Source of the DNA: Rhineura floridana
Taxonomy: Eukaryota > Chordata > Lepidosauria > Squamata > Rhineuridae
Direction of reading: 5' to 3'
Assembly (NCBI RefSeq): GCF_030035675.1
Contig: NC_084492.1
Span: 27,367,761-27,431,760 of the forward strand
Length of the DNA stretch: 64,000 bases
Part shown: piece by piece, positions 33,200 through 43,893 of the stretch
How positions within the stretch are numbered: position 1 is the stretch's first letter
How the letters are laid out: every line of letters starts with the position of its first letter
Translations under genes and position numbers: made by a program
The notes under the pieces: generated by a model
What the model was told of the DNA's origin: nothing
What the model saw: only the letters and a program-made list of their open reading frames with translations
Databases searched by the model: none

Positions 33200-34128
33200 A
33201 GGCTGATCCAGATGTGGATGCTGACATGAGTAGACAGGTTTAACCCTTGGTCCCCTGCTGAGGGCCCAATCTGGATTGGCTGTGTACACTGGGGAGGGAA
33301 ACCTCCATGCCCCCTCTTTACATTGGATTGCAGTGGGGGGCAAAGCGTTAAAGCCTCCAGGATTCTGATCCAAATTTCCTCCAACTTGCCATTTACTTTC
33401 CAAAAGCCATTCAAAAAGTGTTGTGTCCAATTTGGCCTTTACCAAGAGGGTGCAACAGAAATAAATGGTCAGCTGGAAACCTCAGTGCAAAGCCAGGATG
33501 GAGCCCATGCTGAGCAGGGTATCAGTGGGGCTGGCCACAGTCAGCCTTGCAGGTCTCGTTTTGTGTATAACTCCCCATTCACAACCCAGTGCATTGTTCC
33601 CTATGGACTACAAACAGCAAAAAATAGCACATGAGCCTGATTTGATTTCTATTGCTTAGCTGATTCCAGCTTATTTTAATCAGTTGGGTGTGATGTTTTA
33701 TATATTCAGCAAAGGCATTTTTAGGGACCCCTTGGATATGTATACCAAAAGAGAGAGGTGTATGTGATATAGTGAAGGGTCACCTTTGTTCTGCTGGAGC
33801 AGTAATGAAAAATGACAGCCTGACTTTGGAATCTCAGTCCCCCGTGGTCCCCCTTTTATATTAAAACACTAATTTTGCTCACAGATGAACTATTTGTCAC
33901 AGAGAGGGTAGTGGAGCGCCATGGCCTATAGAAGAGTTACCTTTTAATAACCATGTCTTGTAGAATTTGACAATGTGAATATTCAGAAGAGAATGCATTG
34001 TATTTGCTCATTTGGTTTTTGTTATAAAAGCAAACTCTGCTGAGATTTGCCTTGCTTTTTAAATAATATACTATGGTATGGAAATATGGGCAAATGGATT
34101 TCTTATATATTTATAGGAAGACTTTATG
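33200..34128. other. No recognised feature
   Basis: Overlapping frames on both strands at 33127-33445 begin in the microsatellite and have no domain. No repeat assigned. Confidence 0.4.
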
Positions 34129-34498
34129 GCCGCATCCACACTATACATTTAAAGCACTATGATGCCAATTTAAATAGGCACGGGTTGCCCCAAAGAATCT
34201 TGGGAACTGTCATTTGATAAGGAGTGTTCTCTTCCCTTCACAGAGCTACAATTCCCAAAGTGGTTGAACCATAAATCCCTCTTCCCAGGGAACTCTGGGA
34301 ACTGTAGTTCTGTGAGGGGAGTAGGAGTTTCCTAACAACTCTCAGCACTCATCAAACTACAGTTCCCAGGATTCTTTGGGGGAAGCCATGACTTAACATG
34401 GTATGAAAGTGCTTTAAATATTACTGTAAACTGCCCAGAGAGCTTTGGCTATGGGGCGGTATATAAATAAATAAATAATATATGGTGTGGATGTGGCC
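34129..34498. mobile_element. Inverted-repeat element GGCCGCATCCACAC with an inserted LINE tail
   Basis: Left end GGCCGCATCCACACTATACA and right end TGGTGTGGATGTGGCC are inverted repeats. Internal arms include AGGGAACTCTGGGAACTGTA. At about 34423-34479 a tail-only insertion (GTAAACTGCCCAGAGAGC to ATAAATAAATAAATAA) splits the right terminal repeat. No target duplication was recognised for the outer element, so its superfamily is open. Confidence 0.7.
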
Positions 34499-34528
34499 TG
34501 TGTCTGCTATTACATCATGAATTCTAGG

Positions 34529-34699
34529 CAGTGGAGATTGGTGGCTCCAGTGTCAGTGGGGCAGTGAATCCATTCCACGTTTTAGTCCAGACTAGGTTGG
34601 AAATAGGTTTCAGCACCTTGGGCAGCTCCTTGAAAGTTTGGATGAAAACCCAGAGTGGATTTAATGCCCTACTGACATCGGAGCCACCAATCTCCACTG
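34529..34699. mobile_element. hAT-type element, CAGTGGAGATTGGTGGCTCC family, with TSD
   Basis: Termini CAGTGGAGATTGGTGGCTCC and GGAGCCACCAATCTCCACTG are perfect inverse copies over 20 bp except small changes. Flanks ATTCTAGG (34521-34528) and GTTCTAGG (34700-34707) match at 7 of 8. This copy defines the family as hAT-type. Confidence 0.88.
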
Positions 34700-35151
34700 G
34701 TTCTAGGGTGGCCAGTTGCTAAAGGGGGTTGGGCTGAAATTCTGAAATTAACTCTTCTTCATAAGTCTTAAGGTACAGGAGGCTTCTCCTCTTTTGTATC
34801 TGGCCACCCTAAGGAGTTCCTCTCCTCCTGTGAGCTGTTAAATGCGAAGCAAGCATCTGTGCATGTGCAATCAGCTCTTAGAATACAGAGGGTTTTGGGC
34901 CTCTTTTTACAGGCAAATGGAAGCTGAGAATCCTCCAAATCCAAAGAACCAATTTTCATTACAGCTTTTAAAAAGAGGAAGATATATTTGCCCGTATAAA
35001 CTGGCCAGCCGATCAGACAATTAATACGTCACTCAGTTTGTTACCTAATTGCTTCCTGATGGTAATCTGTAAGCAATATTAATGCATCATCCAGTGAACA
35101 TGGCCAGTTGTCTTGTACTGAGACAGACCACTGGTCCATCTAAGTCAGGAT

Positions 35152-35270
35152 TATTCACTCCAGGGGTGAAGAACATCTTGCTTTCCAGATGCTGTTGGAC
35201 TCCCTTCAGTCCCAGCCAGCATGGCTGATGGTCAAGGATGATGGGATCCTAGCTTCACATTCTCTTGGTC
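35152..35270. mobile_element. CCAGATGTTGTTG hairpin element, diverged
   Basis: GGTGAAGAACATCTTGCTTTCC and CAGATGCTGTTGGACTCCC lead to CAGCCAGCATGGCTGATGG; the right arm is weak. Confidence 0.5.
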
Positions 35271-35917
35271 ATGCTTGTTCTCAGTGAGTTATGTTAAATG
35301 AAGAAGCATTCAAACAAACAACCCCCTCTCTCGGACTGAAGTGGTGAAGGGCCAAGAGGGCTGTACTACTCAGTATTCCTGAACATGCATTTCAGCTCTA
35401 ACTGAAGTCTAGTTTTCTTCTTCACCTTTGCTTTCCATCTCTGCTGCCTCCCCCCTTGCAACAATTTAAAACTCACATTACTACCAATAGCGCAGTGGCA
35501 AATTCAGAAGTGCCGGGTCCCTTCATGAGAGTCACAGCCGTGCCCCCTCACAGGCACGCTACCTTCTAAGATTATAGGATAATCTGGCCCGCCTTGAATG
35601 CTGCTTTCTGCTTCTCTGTCACTGTCACCATTTGATTGTCCTTTTTCACTGTCAGAAATATTGCTTGAATTACCGACCCAGGGCAGGTTGGCTTCATGCT
35701 CCCCCTTCTGGATTGGAGCCAAGGACTGGATGGGGGAGGTTGTGCACAGCCCTATTTCTTATACCCATCACTGGTGAGTTGGAGCCAAAATAGATATGAT
35801 GCAGGAAGCCTATGATAAGATATCCCAATGACTTTTTTCTATTTTTTAAGCCTTAAAAGCAATGGAGGTATGGGTGGACCAAAACTGCTGTGCTGGGGGG
35901 GGGGGAAGGTTTAACCC

Positions 35918-36028
35918 AGTGATGCAGAAGCTGTGGTCATCCCTGAACATTGGCCATGCTGGCTGGGGCTAATGAGAGTTGTAGTCCAACAATATCTAGA
36001 GGGCCACAGGTTTGTCATCCCTGGTTTA
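35918..36028. mobile_element. CCAGATGTTGTTG hairpin element
   Basis: CCATGCTGGCTGGGGCTAA, GAGAGTTGTAGTCCAACAAT and GGGCCACAGGTTTGTCATCC define the right arm and terminus; the left arm is shortened. Confidence 0.6.
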
Positions 36029-36142
36029 ACTTGCTCTATCTGCTCCATTCCCTCAATAGTTATTGCCCTAACCCCTAAAGCTTCCCATGTACCCACCCAC
36101 CAAAGATACTCATGCAAGTCTACTCTTGCATACCATTCATAT

Positions 36143-36411
36143 CCTGCTATGATACTCTGAGAAGATTAGCATGGCCACTGTGCAAGGATGACAAGCAACT
36201 TCATGAAGCATTCCATTTTTAAAATTTCTTTAAATAGTGATTTTTTTCTGTTTGTTGTCAAATTGTTGGTTTTTGTTCTGTGTGAATGTATTGTTATGTT
36301 CTGTGCTTTGTAGATTGAATGTTTGCTGTAAGCCACTTTGGGCACAGCTTGCTGTGGAAAAGTGGCATATATAAATAAATGAAATCAAATCAATCAAAAT
36401 CTCTCTCACAC
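36143..36411 (+). mobile_element. U6 snRNA / LINE 3' tail chimeric retrocopy with TSD
   Basis: One insertion unit flanked by the 11-bp duplication ACCATTCATAT at 36132-36142 and 36412-36422. The 5' part is the 3' two-thirds of U6 snRNA. The 3' part is an AT-rich LINE-type end with GTAAGCCACTTTGGGC and GGCATATATAAATAAATG. It was most likely made by reverse transcriptase switching from a LINE RNA to U6 RNA. Confidence 0.8.
36151..36220 (+). pseudogene. U6 snRNA pseudogene (3' part) within the chimera
   Basis: AGAAGATTAGCATGGCC is identical to the U6 core, followed by AAGGATGACAAGCAACTTC and TGAAGCATTCCATTTTT. Against the vertebrate U6 consensus as I remember it there are about five substitutions and a 2-base loss near the end. 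The 5' stem-loop and ACAGAGA context are degraded (GATACTCTGAGAAG) and no U6-type promoter is expected, so it is not a working gene. Confidence 0.85.
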
Positions 36412-36429
36412 ACCATTCATATAATCCAG

Positions 36430-36820
36430 TGCTAGCCCTCATTGGGTTTTTTCATGACTATTTTTTGTTTTGGTACTTCCAAAAACCTTGGGGTTCCCAC
36501 ATACCCGTAGATACCTTCCTCTTGTGCATGCATGGTGCTGTTTTCAGCTTCATAAGGCCTGGTGCTCAGAGAATGGAAATCGCAATTAGCAGATATGATA
36601 AAATAAAATTATAGTGTAGTTGGGTAGCATCACCCAGAATGTCTAGCCACAGGAGCAGCTTCAGGAAGGCTCACCAGTTCTTCCATTGCCTGCCCTCTGC
36701 AAAAGGAGAGAAGCTTTGACTTTGCTGGCCTGGAAGTCACTACCCCTCCTTCTCCGCCACCACCACCAGCAACCCTTGACACATCTGACACTATTTGCCT
36801 TGTGTTTTGTTGGTGATGGT
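36430..36820. other. No recognised feature
   Basis: Two opposite frames at 36630-37086 cross a CCTCCTTCTCCGCCACCACC stretch and are not domain-bearing. Confidence 0.35.
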
Positions 36821-36824
36821 AGGA

Positions 36825-37620
36825 CAGTGGTGGGGAGTTTCCAGCCTGCAAGCAAAATTTGGTCTGGCACAGGTCCCAATCTAGCCTGCAAGGCTATTTT
36901 CTTCCAAACCATGCCCACCTGCTGCACACCCGGTGTCATATGTAGGGATAGGTGAGAATTTTGATTCAGTTCGCATTTCAAGCTGAATCTATCAAATCCA
37001 CTTTCCGAAACAATATGAGACCGGAAGCACAGACATCCTTCAAAATTCAAACTTATCTGAATGTTGCAATGCAGTTCGCCAATCAATGTTTACAAAAAAC
37101 AATGTTTACAAAAATGCATATATTAGGGGAAAGTGTGCATAAAAATGAACATATGAGTGAAGATAGCATACAAAAATGCATTATATGACATGAAATTGCT
37201 TGGAAAAATGTGTACATTAGTCAAAAAGGCCTACAAATAAATGTGTACACAAGAGAAATATGCACTAAAATGCAGGGAAATTTTCTCGATTTTAAAAAAA
37301 AATTGCAAATTTGCTGTGGAAATGTGGAGAACTGAATTTAAGATTAGAAAAATGAGCAACTGAGAAATCTGAAACTGCTAGATCTTTCCATCCCTAATCA
37401 TATGTGACAACTGGTGTGGGGCAGATAGAGACATGGCTGGATAGACGGTGTGAATCTTGGCTTGAAGGATCCATCAGAAGACTTTAAGACTGCTGGTCAG
37501 CAGCACTTCAAACCCCCATGCAAGCCCTTTCCAAGCCCTGCCCACCTGGCATATTTGGCCCACAACAGGTGGGGGTGATTAGAAACTGGCCCACCAGCCA
37601 TAACAGGTTCCTGACTCCTG
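36825..37620. mobile_element. hAT-like element (CAGTGGTGGGGAG) split by a second hAT-type element
   Basis: Left part 36825-36942 starts CAGTGGTGGGGAGTTTCCAG and ends ...CACCCGGTGTCATATG. The right part resumes at 37397 with TGACAACTGGTGTGGGG and ends GGTTCCTGACTCCTG. The undisturbed counterpart at 61202 reads CCTGATGTCATATATCACAT, which shows where the insertion happened. Confidence 0.6.
36943..37396 (+). mobile_element. hAT-type element with minisatellite interior and TSD
   Basis: Termini TAGGGATAGG and CCATCCCTA. Flanks GTCATATG (36935-36942) and ATCATATG (37397-37404) match at 7 of 8. The interior has repeated units AAAAATGCATATATTAGGG, ACATATGAGTGAAG, AATGTGTACATTAG about 30 bp apart. 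The TAGGGATG end resembles the classical Ac-type hAT terminus. Confidence 0.8.
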
Positions 37621-37720
37621 TTGCAGGGCAATGTGATGGCAGTGTAGGAGGCTGGTGCTGTTTCTTGTGGACAAGTCTGGCTTGGAGCCTCTCAGAATGC
37701 TGGCTTTCATTGACATTTAG

Positions 37721-37905
37721 GGGAAGAGCCTTGGCTCAGTGGCAGAGCAGTCAGTTTGCATGCAGAAGGTCCCTGGTTCAATATCCAGGTAGGGCTGGGA
37801 AGGATTCCTGTTATCAAATCCTGGAGAGTCATTGCTAGTCGGTGTAGACAGTACTGAGCAAGACAGACCAATGGCCTGACTCTGTATATGGTGGCTTCTT
37901 ATGGT
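37721..37905 (+). mobile_element. tRNA-derived SINE (GTAGCTCAGTGGTA family)
   Basis: TTGGCTCAGTGGCAGAGC (A-box), CTGGTTCAATATCC (B-box), GTCGGTGTAGACAGTACTG and CCTGACTCTGTATATGG. Moderately diverged. Confidence 0.82.
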
Positions 37906-38169
37906 TATTATGTAATGGGGATATGTCTTCTTGGAAAATACTGGGGCAGGAGCTACAACAATCCTACAACAATGATACAGCTACAACAATACTACAATAC
38001 AAGTACTGGCAACGCAAAGGGCTTTCGATGACGACCACAGTGCACTGGCAAGGCTGGTGGTAGGTGCAATAATAATGGCCTACCTTATGGGGCTGTTTTA
38101 AGGATGGCAGAGATCATCTACATGGAACACTTAGGAAACGTGCTACATGACTACTGATATTAAGCCTTG

Positions 38170-38800
38170 ACACTGCTCCTTTTGGAAATCAAATTAAGAA
38201 CACGAGAATAAAGATGAATTAAAATGAAGATCCTGTTGTTTCTCTATCCCACCTACCGTTTCATGCTATTAAGAGCTCCAGGAAGACAGATATTTATTAT
38301 AGGCAGTTGATATATATTTTCACTGTTCTGTGGATTGAGTTAAACTGACAGGCACATTTTGTAGTTTCAAATGTTAATGAGATTCCGTTTAACTTTACTT
38401 GACTCTATTATCTCTACGTTTATAACCCATAAAGTGCAGAGTTTACATCTGCTACAGATTTACTGGGTAAACTGTAATCATGAGCAATATCTTAATCCTA
38501 TTAATTGCCATTTCCATGGACAGAAGTGCCATTTGTGTGTCATATTTTTATTGGGCTTCTCATCAATATCGTATGAGTAAGCCATCAAAGAGCAGGAACT
38601 GTGCCAATAAAAACCATTTATTGCCGGCGCCAACATGCTGTTACACCAAAATTCAGTACAGGTTATTCTCCATTTTATGACTGTCACAAATGTAATTTGA
38701 TTAGAAACAGGCGAGGATTCAATTAGGGCATTTTTGAAGGAATTATCACCGGAAGACCATTTTGTCATTCAAATGGCTTGCACGTGGAAGCCTCTCCAAC
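38170..38800. other. Low-repeat block, possible conserved non-coding sequence
   Basis: No repeat identified over about 600 bp in a repeat-dense window. Contains CCAATAAAAACCATTTATTG and CTGTCACAAATGTAATTTGA. The opposite frames at 38478-38768 have no recognised domain. Confidence 0.3.
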
Positions 38801-39510
38801 GTATACAAGCCCTCACATTTGGATTGAGGCAAAAGTGGTTCAAACTAAACAAAAACAAAACAAGGGAGTGAATATAGCCTTGCAAAGGCATTTACATAAG
38901 TTACTAGCCTAGCAAAATTTTTACTAGCTGCTCATCCACCAGTAAATATCTATAAATGCAAGACTGTGTATTTTGCTGAATGGTATAGGAACTGCTGCTT
39001 ATGATATACACCCTGCTATAGCAGAATTATTATGTAAAAAAGGACAATGATACAGAGAACCAGACATCACAGTGTATAGGAAGAGATTTTGTTACGTTTT
39101 TCAGAAAGACTTGTGTCTGGAAGAACCCTAAGAATGATTGTGTAATGTGCCTACTGTTTCTATTCAATTTCACACAAAAAAACCCATACATCTAGTCAGT
39201 GTTTCAGTGGCTTCCAATCTGAATGTGTGTTCTTGGTTCATTGATTACATTTTATGTGTCCATTTGTGTCTACTGGGTGTCCACAAGCTAGGATTGGGAG
39301 CCCATTTGGACACACAGCTATTACTTAAAAATGCCTTGGATGCAATTTATGTTGTCTCTGATGTCTGAAAGGTTTTTGATACAGTTCCTAGACTGGATCT
39401 GCGTGTACACCAATGGCTGTCCTATTACATATCAGGATTTTGCAGACATTGATACATTACTTGCTCCTTGCAAAGTCTACTGGGCTTTTATGTGGGTAAA
39501 ATGTCCATAA
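38801..39510. other. No recognised feature
   Basis: AT-rich unassigned DNA. Confidence 0.4.
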
Positions 39511-39514
39511 CTCT

Positions 39515-39680
39515 GTGACAATAGCACATGCTTTTCATGCAGAAGGTCTCAGGTCCAGTCTTTGGCATAGGTCAGAAAAGACTCCTGCCTGAAGCCTTAG
39601 AAAGCTTCTGCTAGTCAATGTAGACAGCACTGAATTAGGTGGACCAATGATCTGACTCAGAATAAGCCAGATTCCTATGC
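39515..39680 (+). mobile_element. tRNA-derived SINE (GTAGCTCAGTGGTA family), 5' worn
   Basis: CTTTTCATGCAGAAGGTCTC, GACTCCTGCCTGAAGCC, CAATGTAGACAGCACTG and GATCTGACTCAGAATAAG. The A-box is lost. Confidence 0.75.
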
Positions 39681-39689
39681 CTATGGGTT

Positions 39690-39805
39690 GTATCGAAATG
39701 TCCTATTCAGAGTAGACCAATTGAAATTAATGAGCATAAGTTAGTCTTGCCCATTAACTTCAGTGGGGCTACTCTGAGTAGAACAAACATTGGATACCAC
39801 CCTAT
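39690..39805. repeat. Palindromic repeat (ACTCAGAGTAGACCCATTGA family)
   Basis: TCCTATTCAGAGTAGACCAATTG and CTTCAGTGGGGCTACTCTGA are the inverted arms. Confidence 0.6.
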
Positions 39806-40042
39806 GATTGCCTTGTCTATATGCCTGAACTCCAAGTGGTGATTGGAATGTGTGTCTAGTGGCCTATTTGCATAGACTAGAACCATATGGGTGGTACGCT
39901 GGTAAAACAGGATTTACTAATCATCTGATTCTCACTCGTAGGCACACAGGCTGAGCAAGATATGGCGGTCAGACCCATGGAGGGGGCAGGGCCAGCAATG
40001 CAATAACAATCCCTCTCCACTTGTAGAGGAGGGTGGCTGAGT

Positions 40043-40226
40043 AGGAGAAGAAATATAGCTCAGTGACGGAATACAAATGCTTTGGATGCAGAAAGCCACA
40101 GGTTCAATCCCTGGAATTTCCAGGTAGGTTTGGGAAAGACACATGTCTGAAACTCGGGAAAGCCACTGTCAAGAGTAAAACAAGATGGGCCAATGGTCTG
40201 ATGCAGCATGAGGCAACTTCTTATGT
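40043..40226 (+). mobile_element. tRNA-derived SINE (GTAGCTCAGTGGTA family)
   Basis: ATATAGCTCAGTGACGGA (A-box), CACAGGTTCAATCCCTGG (B-box), TCCAGGTAGGTTTGGG and CAATGGTCTGATGCAGC. Its 3' flank received the hairpin element at 40237. Confidence 0.82.
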
Positions 40227-40236
40227 ATCTATGAAG

Positions 40237-40351
40237 CAGAGCTTGGAAAAGTTACTTTTTTAACTACAACTCCCATCAGCCCAATCCAGTGGCCATGCTG
40301 GCTGGGGCTGATGGGAGTTGTAGTTCAAAACAGTAACTTTTCCAAGCTCTG
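40237..40351. mobile_element. hAT-type hairpin element, CAGAGCTTGG family, exact TSD
   Basis: Termini CAGAGCTTGGAAAAGTTACT and its inverse. Exact 8-bp duplications CTATGAAG at 40229-40236 and 40352-40359. It lies directly at the tail of a SINE. Confidence 0.93.
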
Positions 40352-40359
40352 CTATGAAG

Positions 40360-41690
40360 CCATAAGCATGAAAATCACCTTGTGAAGGATGAGAATTGTG
40401 GATGCATATGTCCACAAAGAGAGGCAGCATACCTTGAAGGGGACAAGGAAAATGGTGGTGATCATCATCTTCAGGTCCTACTTGTGAGCTTCCTAAATGC
40501 ACCCACTTGGCTGCTGCTGGAAAAAACATTGTTGGACTAGGAAGAGCTAATCCAGCAAGGACTTAAAGATGATGGTTGTCCCCTAACAATCAGTTGCCAA
40601 ATGGGCAAATTACTGTAGTGGGCATACAGCTGCATTGGGAACCAATCACTGACAACATTTTCCTAAGTGGTGGAGAAAATGTGCACACTTCTTTGCTTCT
40701 CATCTCAGTCCTATACCAGGATGCAAAGACCAGTTTGAAAGTGCTTCTATGCCCAGATCTGCACATCAAAAATCAGGCCTTCTCCCACATCTTTCAGGGC
40801 TGAATCACGCATGCATGTAGATCAGTGTGAACAACTGATGACTTGTATATCCAGCATGTATTATTTTTCAGTGTTGTTGCCATTTCTGATTTACAAAAAT
40901 CAATAAAATATACAGATACAATAAAATCAATAAAATAATCTCAGTACAAATATTAAGTACTGAAGTGACCCTCACTGTTATATAATTCCTGAAGTGACTC
41001 TCCCAAGAGATGATCCTCTTGTTGGTGACCACTGATGATAACCCACCACAAGTGGCAGCTTTCCAGATATGCTGCTGCAGCACAGAAGGACTGAATAGCA
41101 GCTCCTGAATTAAGAATCAGCTCATATATCCAGTTCAATTGCATGATGACCATACAGTCATTAGATGGCAGCCTGGGTATTTTTAGGTTTTCTGTCATAA
41201 AATATCCACCATTAACAATCAACAGAGGTAAAGGTCACAAATGAAGAGATGGATCAAATAAATGGGGCGTTGACCAGCTCTTTGAACTAGCTCTCTGTCT
41301 GTAAGTCTGCAGCAAACTGCTCATCATTGTCAGGTAGCAGAGTTTCTGCAAGCCACATCTCCTGTGATTGGCTCAGATCTTGAAATGGGCCATTACTAAT
41401 CTAACATCATGGACAGAACTTCCATTCATAACCCATTGCCTAAAACAATAATTTTCAAAGGAGTAGTTTCATTTATACTCTCACCAAGTATGTAGTAATT
41501 AATTGTAGAGAAATCAAGGGATGTAGAAGTATGTGTAAGCCAATTTACATTGGCTGCAAATTGGGTCACCATTGTTTAGGGATGTTGCCATGAGCAGATG
41601 CAGCAGTATCCATAGATACTGGGAGCCATGGTAAATGCAGTCCCTAAGGTTCCCAGCATCTATGGATGCAGCCACAATAATGGCATTTTA
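40360..41690. other. Mostly unassigned DNA
   Basis: A local inverted pair GCAGTATCCATAGATACTGGG / CCCAGCATCTATGGATGC lies near 41608-41675. Tandem AAATCAATAAAATA copies lie near 40899-40937. No gene evidence. Confidence 0.4.
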
Positions 41691-41697
41691 ATGGCCT

Positions 41698-41872
41698 CTT
41701 AGGAGCTAATTGGTCTTTCTAGCTCAGTAGTGTCTGCACTGACTGGCAGTGGCTCTCCAGGGTTACAGACAGGAAGTCTCTCCCTCCCAGCCTTACTTTG
41801 AGATGTTGGGGATTGAATCTGGGACTTTCTGCATGTGAATCAGATGCCCTACCACTGAGCTACAGCCTTGTG
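41698..41872 (-). mobile_element. tRNA-derived SINE (GTAGCTCAGTGGTA family)
   Basis: Reverse orientation: CTAGCTCAGTAGTGTCTGCA (tail), GGCTCTCCAGGGTTACAGAC, GGGGATTGAATCTGGG (B-box) and CTACCACTGAGCTACAGCC (A-box intact). Confidence 0.85.
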
Positions 41873-41875
41873 TTA

Positions 41876-41945
41876 TTGTTCTTATGTAAGCCACCTTGGA
41901 AGGTCTTTGCCCTGGAATATAAATCTTTGAAATAAATAAATATAA
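41876..41945 (+). mobile_element. L2-like LINE 3' tail only
   Basis: ATGTAAGCCACCTTGGAAGG followed by GGAATATAAATCTTTGAAAT and an AAATA tail. Confidence 0.55.
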
Positions 41946-42000
41946 AAAGAAGAGAGGTACCCAGAAGCCACTGTCTGAAAATCCTGTATATATAGGATAT

Positions 42001-42515
42001 ATATTTACTCATCTTGAGTACTGTGTCCAGTTCTGGACACCACACTTTAAGAAAAATGCAGACAAACTGGAACAGATTCAGAGGAGGGCAATAAGGATGA
42101 TCAGGGGACTGGAAACAAAGCCCTATCAGGAGAGGCTGAAAGAACTGGATATGTTTAGCCTTGAGAAGAGAAGATTGAGGAGAGCTATGGTCGCACTCTT
42201 CAAGTAATTGAAAGGTTGCCACACAGAGGAGCACCAGGATCTCTTCTCAATTGTCCCAGAGTGCAGGACACAGAATAATGGGCTCAAGTTACAGGAAGGC
42301 AGATTCCAGCTGAACATCAGAAAAAACTTCCTGTTAGAGCAGTACGGCAATGGAACCAATGACCTAGGGAAGTGGGTGGCTCTCCAACACTGGAGGCATT
42401 CAAGAGGCAGCTGGACAGCCACCTGTCAGATTTGCTTTAACTTGAATTCCTGCCTTGAGCAAAGGGTTGGACTCAATAGGCCCCCTCCAAATCTACTATT
42501 CTATGATTCTATAAA
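42001..42515 (+). mobile_element. CR1 LINE 3' end, ORF2 C-terminus
   Basis: The longest CR1 copy in the window. Recognisable translations include GCHTEEHQDLFSIVPECRTQ and NNGLKLQEGRFQLNIRKNFL, standard CR1 ORF2 C-terminal motifs. It ends with GGACTCAATAGGCCCCCTCC and the tail ATTCTATGATTCTATA. Upstream residues read in shifted frames. It is 5'-truncated and inactive. Confidence 0.93.
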
Positions 42516-42617
42516 TGTTAAACCAATAAAGCTAGCTGGGTAGACACTAGATGGGGTATACTATGCTTGCAGCATTAGTTAGGCGTTTCTCAACGAGGCA
42601 CTGCCCTGCCTACCTTC

Positions 42618-42832
42618 TGAGAAGGGTCGTAGCTCACTAAGCTCGGTGACAGAACACCTGCCTTGCATGCAGAAGGTCCCAAGTTCCATCCCCAGCATCT
42701 CCAGTTAGGGCTGAGAGAGAGACCTGTTTGAAATCTTGGAGAGATGTTGCCGGTCAGCATAGACAGTACTGAGCTAGATGGCCCAATGGTCTGACTTGGT
42801 AAAAGGCAGCTTCTTATGTTCTTAAATGACTG
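42618..42832 (+). mobile_element. tRNA-derived SINE (GTAGCTCAGTGGTA family) with an insertion in the A-box region
   Basis: CGTAGCTCACTAAGCTCGGTGA carries extra bases between the two halves of the A-box. The rest is standard: TTGCATGCAGAAGGTCCC, GTTCCATCCCCAGC, CATAGACAGTACTGAGC and GGCAGCTTCTTATGTTC. Confidence 0.85.
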
Positions 42833-42851
42833 CATGAGATGTCTTCACTGG

Positions 42852-42967
42852 CAGAGCTTGGAAAAGTTACTTTTTTGAACTACAACTCCCATCAGCCCCA
42901 GCCAGCATGGCCACTGGATTGGGCTGATGGGAGTTGTAGTTCAAAAAAGTAACTTTTCCAAGCTCTG
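42852..42967. mobile_element. hAT-type hairpin element, CAGAGCTTGG family
   Basis: Near-perfect palindrome with CAGAGCTTGGAAAAGTTACT ends. The right flank GTCTTCAG resembles GTCTTCAC at 42841-42848, three bases before the left end, so the duplication is present but slightly displaced. Confidence 0.88.
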
Positions 42968-42989
42968 GTCTTCAGATCATTTTATGCCC

Positions 42990-43825
42990 CCCTCCAATTA
43001 TGGTTAAAAAGCCAAAGGATACAAGAGCTATTTCTTTGACAGAAACTTCTTTTCTATCAGATTTTGGAACTGGGAGAGCATGTGCCTATTGCAATACCAT
43101 TACTGAATGTATGATTTTCTGTCTTCCTGCTTCCAATATTAGAATAAAATAACTACAAGCCAGCTCTTCAGCTGGGGTTAAATGGCACACATATTACGCA
43201 GGCTGACATCCGACCAAACAACATGCTTTAAAAATAGAGGAAAGAAATGCTTTGACATATTGACAATTTTGCAGTTAGTCCCTAATAGCAAATCATATTT
43301 TAAAATTTTGCTTTTATTGCTTCCCATGTAGCAAAAAGAAAAAAGAAAAGAAAAAGGCACTGTTTTTAATACAATCTCCATAGAATGAATTCTGTCATGC
43401 ATGAAATATTTCTCATTTACAAAGCTTCAGAAGAAGCCCCCCCCCTTTCAGAAATAGGAGTGCTTTCATTGCAGTACATATTACTGTCAGAAATTATGAT
43501 TCTCTTCACTGGGTGCTTGTTTTTCTTATCATATTTCCTTGCAAATGGCCTATCTAGTTTATTATTTCCATGAAATATTCAAGCTTGCCAAACCATGAAG
43601 GCAAATGTCAGCTCGGTTGCTAATGTTGTCAGATTGCAGAGAAACAGCTGAGGCAAGTTTGAGCAGACCACAGTGCCAACGTTCGCTCTCACTAGATAAC
43701 CAAAGAGCCCGGTTCTACAGTGAGCCAGAATGAGCAGAGGACGTCTCTTTGAATTATGGTTCTAATTGACAAGGTAATAGTTAGGTGCAGAGAGTTTAGA
43801 AGCAGGGAAGAAACCTCCTCCCTGC
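42990..43825. other. Low-repeat block, possible conserved non-coding sequence
   Basis: About 830 bp without a recognised repeat. AT-rich with GTCATGCATGAAATATTTCTC and CCATGAAATATTCAAGCTTG. The minus-strand 74-residue frame is not domain-bearing. Confidence 0.3.
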
Positions 43826-43831
43826 TGCAAA

Positions 43832-43893
43832 CAGTGGTGGCTGGTGGCCATTTGGATTGGTGGGTCTGAAGGCAGAGAGACCAACAGTAGATG
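43832..43893 (+). mobile_element. 5' fragment of CAGTGGTGGCTGG hAT family
   Basis: CAGTGGTGGCTGGTGGCC through CCAACAGTAGATGA matches the first 60 bp of 18421-18700. It ends where the CR1 tail begins, so a CR1 copy probably inserted into or replaced the rest. Confidence 0.65.

Noticed and set aside
36151-36220. Possible functional U6 snRNA gene
   Set aside because: The 5' stem-loop is missing, the catalytic ACAGAGA region is altered, and the unit is a retrocopy with target duplication.
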